DNA of 15,479 bases from Comamonadaceae bacterium (GTDB lineage: Bacteria; Pseudomonadota; Gammaproteobacteria; Burkholderiales; Burkholderiaceae_C). The stretch lies in NCBI GenBank assembly GCA_947454695.1, contig CANGMW010000021.1, positions 1 through 15,479 on the forward strand, read 5' to 3'. Below, piece by piece: positions 13,317 to 15,479 of this stretch. A program made the translations under genes and the position numbers. Below the pieces are notes generated by a model. That model had not been told where the DNA came from. It searched no databases and saw only the letters and a list, made by a program, of their open reading frames with translations. How positions within the stretch are numbered: the stretch's first letter is position 1; every line of letters begins with the position of its first letter.

Positions 13317-14132
13317 TCAACGCGGCTGACAAACTGTGCAATAAAACGTCGCGCGCTGTCCTTGTCGAATCATGCGAACGGGTGTCGTGCAAACCCGACA
13401 GGGCTCGCCCGCACGCCCATAAACATTAGCTTGCAATTGGAAATAACCGCCTTCCCCGTGGGCGTTAGAAAAGTCTTTCAGCGTGCTGCCACCCGTGTCC
13501 ACCGCGCGCTGCAACACATCACGCACAGCTGCGCGCAAACGGTCTGCACGAGGACGACTCAATCGCGCCGCGCTCAGCGTTGGGCGAATGCCCGCCAAAA
13601 ACAAGGCTTCGGAGGCGTAAATATTGCCCACGCCCACCACGACATCACCCGCCAGCAGCACTTGCTTGATGGCCGCTTTGCGCAGCTTTAAGCCCTCATG
13701 GAAGCGTGACGCCTCAAAGTCTTCGCTCAAGGGCTCCATGCCCAAATGACCCAGCAGCTTCACCGCCACCGGGTCGTGTTCGTCCTGGGCAAACACCACC
13801 GCACCAAAGCGTCGCGGATCATTAAGTCGCAACACCCCGCGACTGGTCACCATCTCAAAGTGGTCATGCACACCGGCGGGGGGGAGTTGCTTGGCAAAAC
13901 TCAAGCTGCCCGACATGCCCAGATGAAGCAACAACAAGCCCTCATCGAGGTCCACGAGAAGGTATTTTCCGCGTCGACGCACACCCAGCACGCGCCGGCC
14001 CATCAGGTGCTGTACCGGCACCCCCAAAGACCAGCGCAAAGGTTTGCCCAGTCGCGCCGAGACGATGTCTGCCCCCGCGATGCGGTCGGCAAAACTCAGA
14101 CGGGTTACTTCAACTTCAGGTAATTCAGGCAT
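13317..14132 (-). CDS. mutM: Formamidopyrimidine-DNA glycosylase MutM (Fpg)
   Basis: Bifunctional glycosylase/AP lyase that removes 8-oxoguanine and formamidopyrimidines. The 271-residue protein starts MPELPEVEV: after Met removal the N-terminal Pro is the Schiff-base nucleophile and the next Glu the general acid. Lys56 in RRRGKYLLV and the LHLGMSGSL segment follow. The H2TH region is at about 150-225 (VGVGNIYASEALF). The C-terminal zinc finger has Cys245, Cys248, Cys265 and Cys268, with Arg260 in GQRATFYC. Length matches the family (about 270). It is the first gene of the mutM - dynamin-like - mutY run and is divergent from the TPR gene with a 38-base gap. Confidence 0.97.
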   Translation of the reverse strand: MPELPEVEVTRLSFADRIAGADIVSARLGKPLRWSLGVPVQHLMGRRVLGVRRRGKYLLVDLDEGLLLLHLGMSGSLSFAKQLPPAGVHDHFEMVTSRGVLRLNDPRRFGAVVFAQDEHDPVAVKLLGHLGMEPLSEDFEASRFHEGLKLRKAAIKQVLLAGDVVVGVGNIYASEALFLAGIRPTLSAARLSRPRADRLRAAVRDVLQRAVDTGGSTLKDFSNAHGEGGYFQLQANVYGRAGEPCRVCTTPVRMIRQGQRATFYCTVCQPR

Positions 14133-14158
14133 GGCAGTGCGTTCTCACAAGCTTGGAT

Positions 14159-14164
14159 TATTAT
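14159..14164 (+). promoter_or_regulatory. -10 box of the TPR gene placed for a leaderless start
   Basis: TATTAT is followed by six bases (GGTCCG) and the ATG at 14171, so +1 would fall on the start codon. There is no Shine-Dalgarno and no clear -35. This is the same layout as hrcA and nadK. Confidence 0.45.
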
Positions 14165-14170
14165 GGTCCG

Positions 14171-15479
14171 ATGTTCCCATTCAAAAGCCTTGCAGCCTAC
14201 TTGCTGTGTTTGACACTGAGCGCGCCCCTTGTCGCGCTGGCCCAGGCCGACAAACCCGTTGCTGCGTCATTGCCTTCGTCATCGGCCCTGAGCAGTGAAC
14301 TCTTTCATGAGTTGCTGCTGGCTGAAATCAGCGTCCGTGCGGGCGACCTCGGTTCAGGCTACGCGCTGCTATTAGACGCAGCTCGAAAAACCAACGACGC
14401 GCAGGTCTACCAACGCGCCGTCGACGTGGCCTTGCAGGCCCGCGCCGGCGACATGGCTTTGCAGGCGGCACGTGCATGGCGTCTGGCTTTGCCCGCATCA
14501 CGCGATGCCAATCGCTACCTGCTGCAAATTCTGATTGGGCTCAATCGCTTGCCTGAAGCCTTAGAACCCCTCAAACGAGAGGTCGCCTTGGCTGACACCA
14601 CAGAGCGCAGCGCTGTCATCAGCCAATTACCCCGTTATTTGAGCCGCGGCAGCGATAAACCATTGGCAGCCTCGCTGCTTGAACAAGCGCTGGAAGACCA
14701 GTTAGGCAGCAAGCTCACGGGTGCTGCCGCCTGGACGGCCGTGGGCCAACTCAGAATGGACGCTGGTGACAAAGAAGGCGCACTGCAGGCAGCCCGCAAA
14801 GGGCATGCGTTGTCGCATGATGCCAAGGGACCGGTCCTTTTGGCCATGGCGCTCATCAGCCCGGAACTCCCGCAGGCACAAGCCTTGGTGCTGCAATACC
14901 TGCAGGGCAAGCCCCAGCCGGAAGTGCGCATGCTGTACGTGCGTCTGTTGTTTGAATCCATGCGATTTGCTGAAGCCTCCGCACAAATTCATACCCTCAC
15001 CAGCGAAAAGCCCGACTTCGAAGAAGCCTGGCTCATCCAAGGCGCCATTGAGCTGCAAGACGGCCAACTCGAGGCCAGTGAAAAATCTTTGTTGCGCTAC
15101 GTCTCGCTGGTCACCTCAAGCGACAAACCTCCAAGCGACGAGCAAAAGCGCGGCCTCACCCAGGCCTACTTGTCACTGGCCCAAGTGGCTGAACAGCGGC
15201 AAAACTTCCCACTGGCAGAGAGTTGGCTTAGCAAGATCACCGGTACCCAGGAATTGATTCGTGCACAAACACGGCGGGCGGGCATCCTGGCCAAACAGGG
15301 CAAGCTCGATGAGGCGCGCAAGTTGATTCAAACATTGCCTGAACGCACGCTGGACGATGCGCGCTTGAAAGTCACCTCGGAAGTTCAGTTGCTGCGCGAC
15401 AACCAAAAGTGGGGCTTGGCGTATGACGTGCTGGCCCAATTCATTGAAACCAACCCGGATGACTTTGATCTCTTGTACG
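14171..15479 (+). CDS. Secreted tetratricopeptide-repeat protein (partial at 3' end)
   Basis: The frame runs from ATG 14171 to the window edge without a stop, 436 codons. The N-terminus is a Sec signal peptide with hydrophobic core AAYLLCLTLSAPLVALA and probable cleavage at ALA|QA (about residues 24-26). The rest is all-helical with degenerate TPR-like helix pairs: for example LLLAEISVRAGDLGSGYALL, AWTAVGQLRMDAGDKEGAL, AWLIQGAIELQDGQLEASE and RAGILAKQGKLDEARKLI, each with the small-large pattern of TPR helix A/B. A periplasmic scaffold is inferred. In many Burkholderiales a TPR gene beside mutM precedes lolB and ispE; those would lie beyond this window and cannot be confirmed. The start is supported by the signal peptide and by the -10-like hexamer six bases before it, not by a ribosome-binding site. 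Confidence 0.85.
   Translation, partial: MFPFKSLAAYLLCLTLSAPLVALAQADKPVAASLPSSSALSSELFHELLLAEISVRAGDLGSGYALLLDAARKTNDAQVYQRAVDVALQARAGDMALQAARAWRLALPASRDANRYLLQILIGLNRLPEALEPLKREVALADTTERSAVISQLPRYLSRGSDKPLAASLLEQALEDQLGSKLTGAAAWTAVGQLRMDAGDKEGALQAARKGHALSHDAKGPVLLAMALISPELPQAQALVLQYLQGKPQPEVRMLYVRLLFESMRFAEASAQIHTLTSEKPDFEEAWLIQGAIELQDGQLEASEKSLLRYVSLVTSSDKPPSDEQKRGLTQAYLSLAQVAEQRQNFPLAESWLSKITGTQELIRAQTRRAGILAKQGKLDEARKLIQTLPERTLDDARLKVTSEVQLLRDNQKWGLAYDVLAQFIETNPDDFDLLY

Noticed and set aside
13149..13691. 180-codon plus-strand open frame over the mutM/dynamin junction
   Set aside because: Antisense to two supported genes, with no ribosome-binding site or recognisable domain.
1..15479. 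CRISPR array, insertion sequence or prophage
   Set aside because: No regularly spaced repeats, terminal inverted repeats with transposase, or phage structural genes were found by reading.

Overview
The window looks like a chromosomal segment of a betaproteobacterium of the order Burkholderiales, most likely family Comamonadaceae (Rhodoferax/Polaromonas/Limnohabitans-like). This is inferred from protein character and gene order (spoT|greB|tRNA-Arg; hrcA|nadK-recN-rapZ; mutY next to mutM and a TPR lipoprotein-export-linked gene), from an orphan Bug-family binding protein and from the GC-rich codon use. No phylogenetic search was run. No stretch above 300 bases lacks a gene, and I see no transposase, integrase, CRISPR array, plasmid origin or phage gene.

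Layout. (1) 1-960: the 3' end of spoT (+) converges on greB (-). Behind greB lie an intrinsic terminator and tRNA-Arg(ACG). (2) 960-4560: a variable-looking block of single-function genes between two tRNA genes. It holds an outer-membrane beta-barrel protein (-), a GT2-like glycosyltransferase (-), a divergent class I O-methyltransferase with a TTG start (+) and a nitroreductase (-). (3) 4558-5741: tRNA with anticodon CAU (probably the TilS-dependent isoleucine tRNA), then a secreted Bug/TctC substrate-binding protein with its own terminator. (4) 5736-10224: hrcA (-), divergent from the nadK-recN-rapZ run (+). (5) 10234-14132: a minus-strand operon mutM -> dynamin-like GTPase -> mutY, convergent with rapZ. 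(6) 14171 to the window end: a secreted TPR protein (+), truncated by the window edge.

How the parts work together. Two blocks concern stress and genome upkeep. spoT (ppGpp turnover) and greB both affect RNA polymerase. hrcA is the heat-shock repressor. nadK-recN pairs NADP supply with double-strand-break repair. mutM and mutY are the two glycosylases of the 8-oxoguanine (GO) system. The most interesting point is that a 664-residue soluble dynamin-like GTPase sits between mutM and mutY, and mutY overlaps its stop codon by GTGA, so the GTPase and mutY are probably translationally coupled. A second pattern is that hrcA, nadK and the TPR gene each have a -10-like hexamer exactly six bases before the ATG and no Shine-Dalgarno sequence, which suggests leaderless mRNAs.
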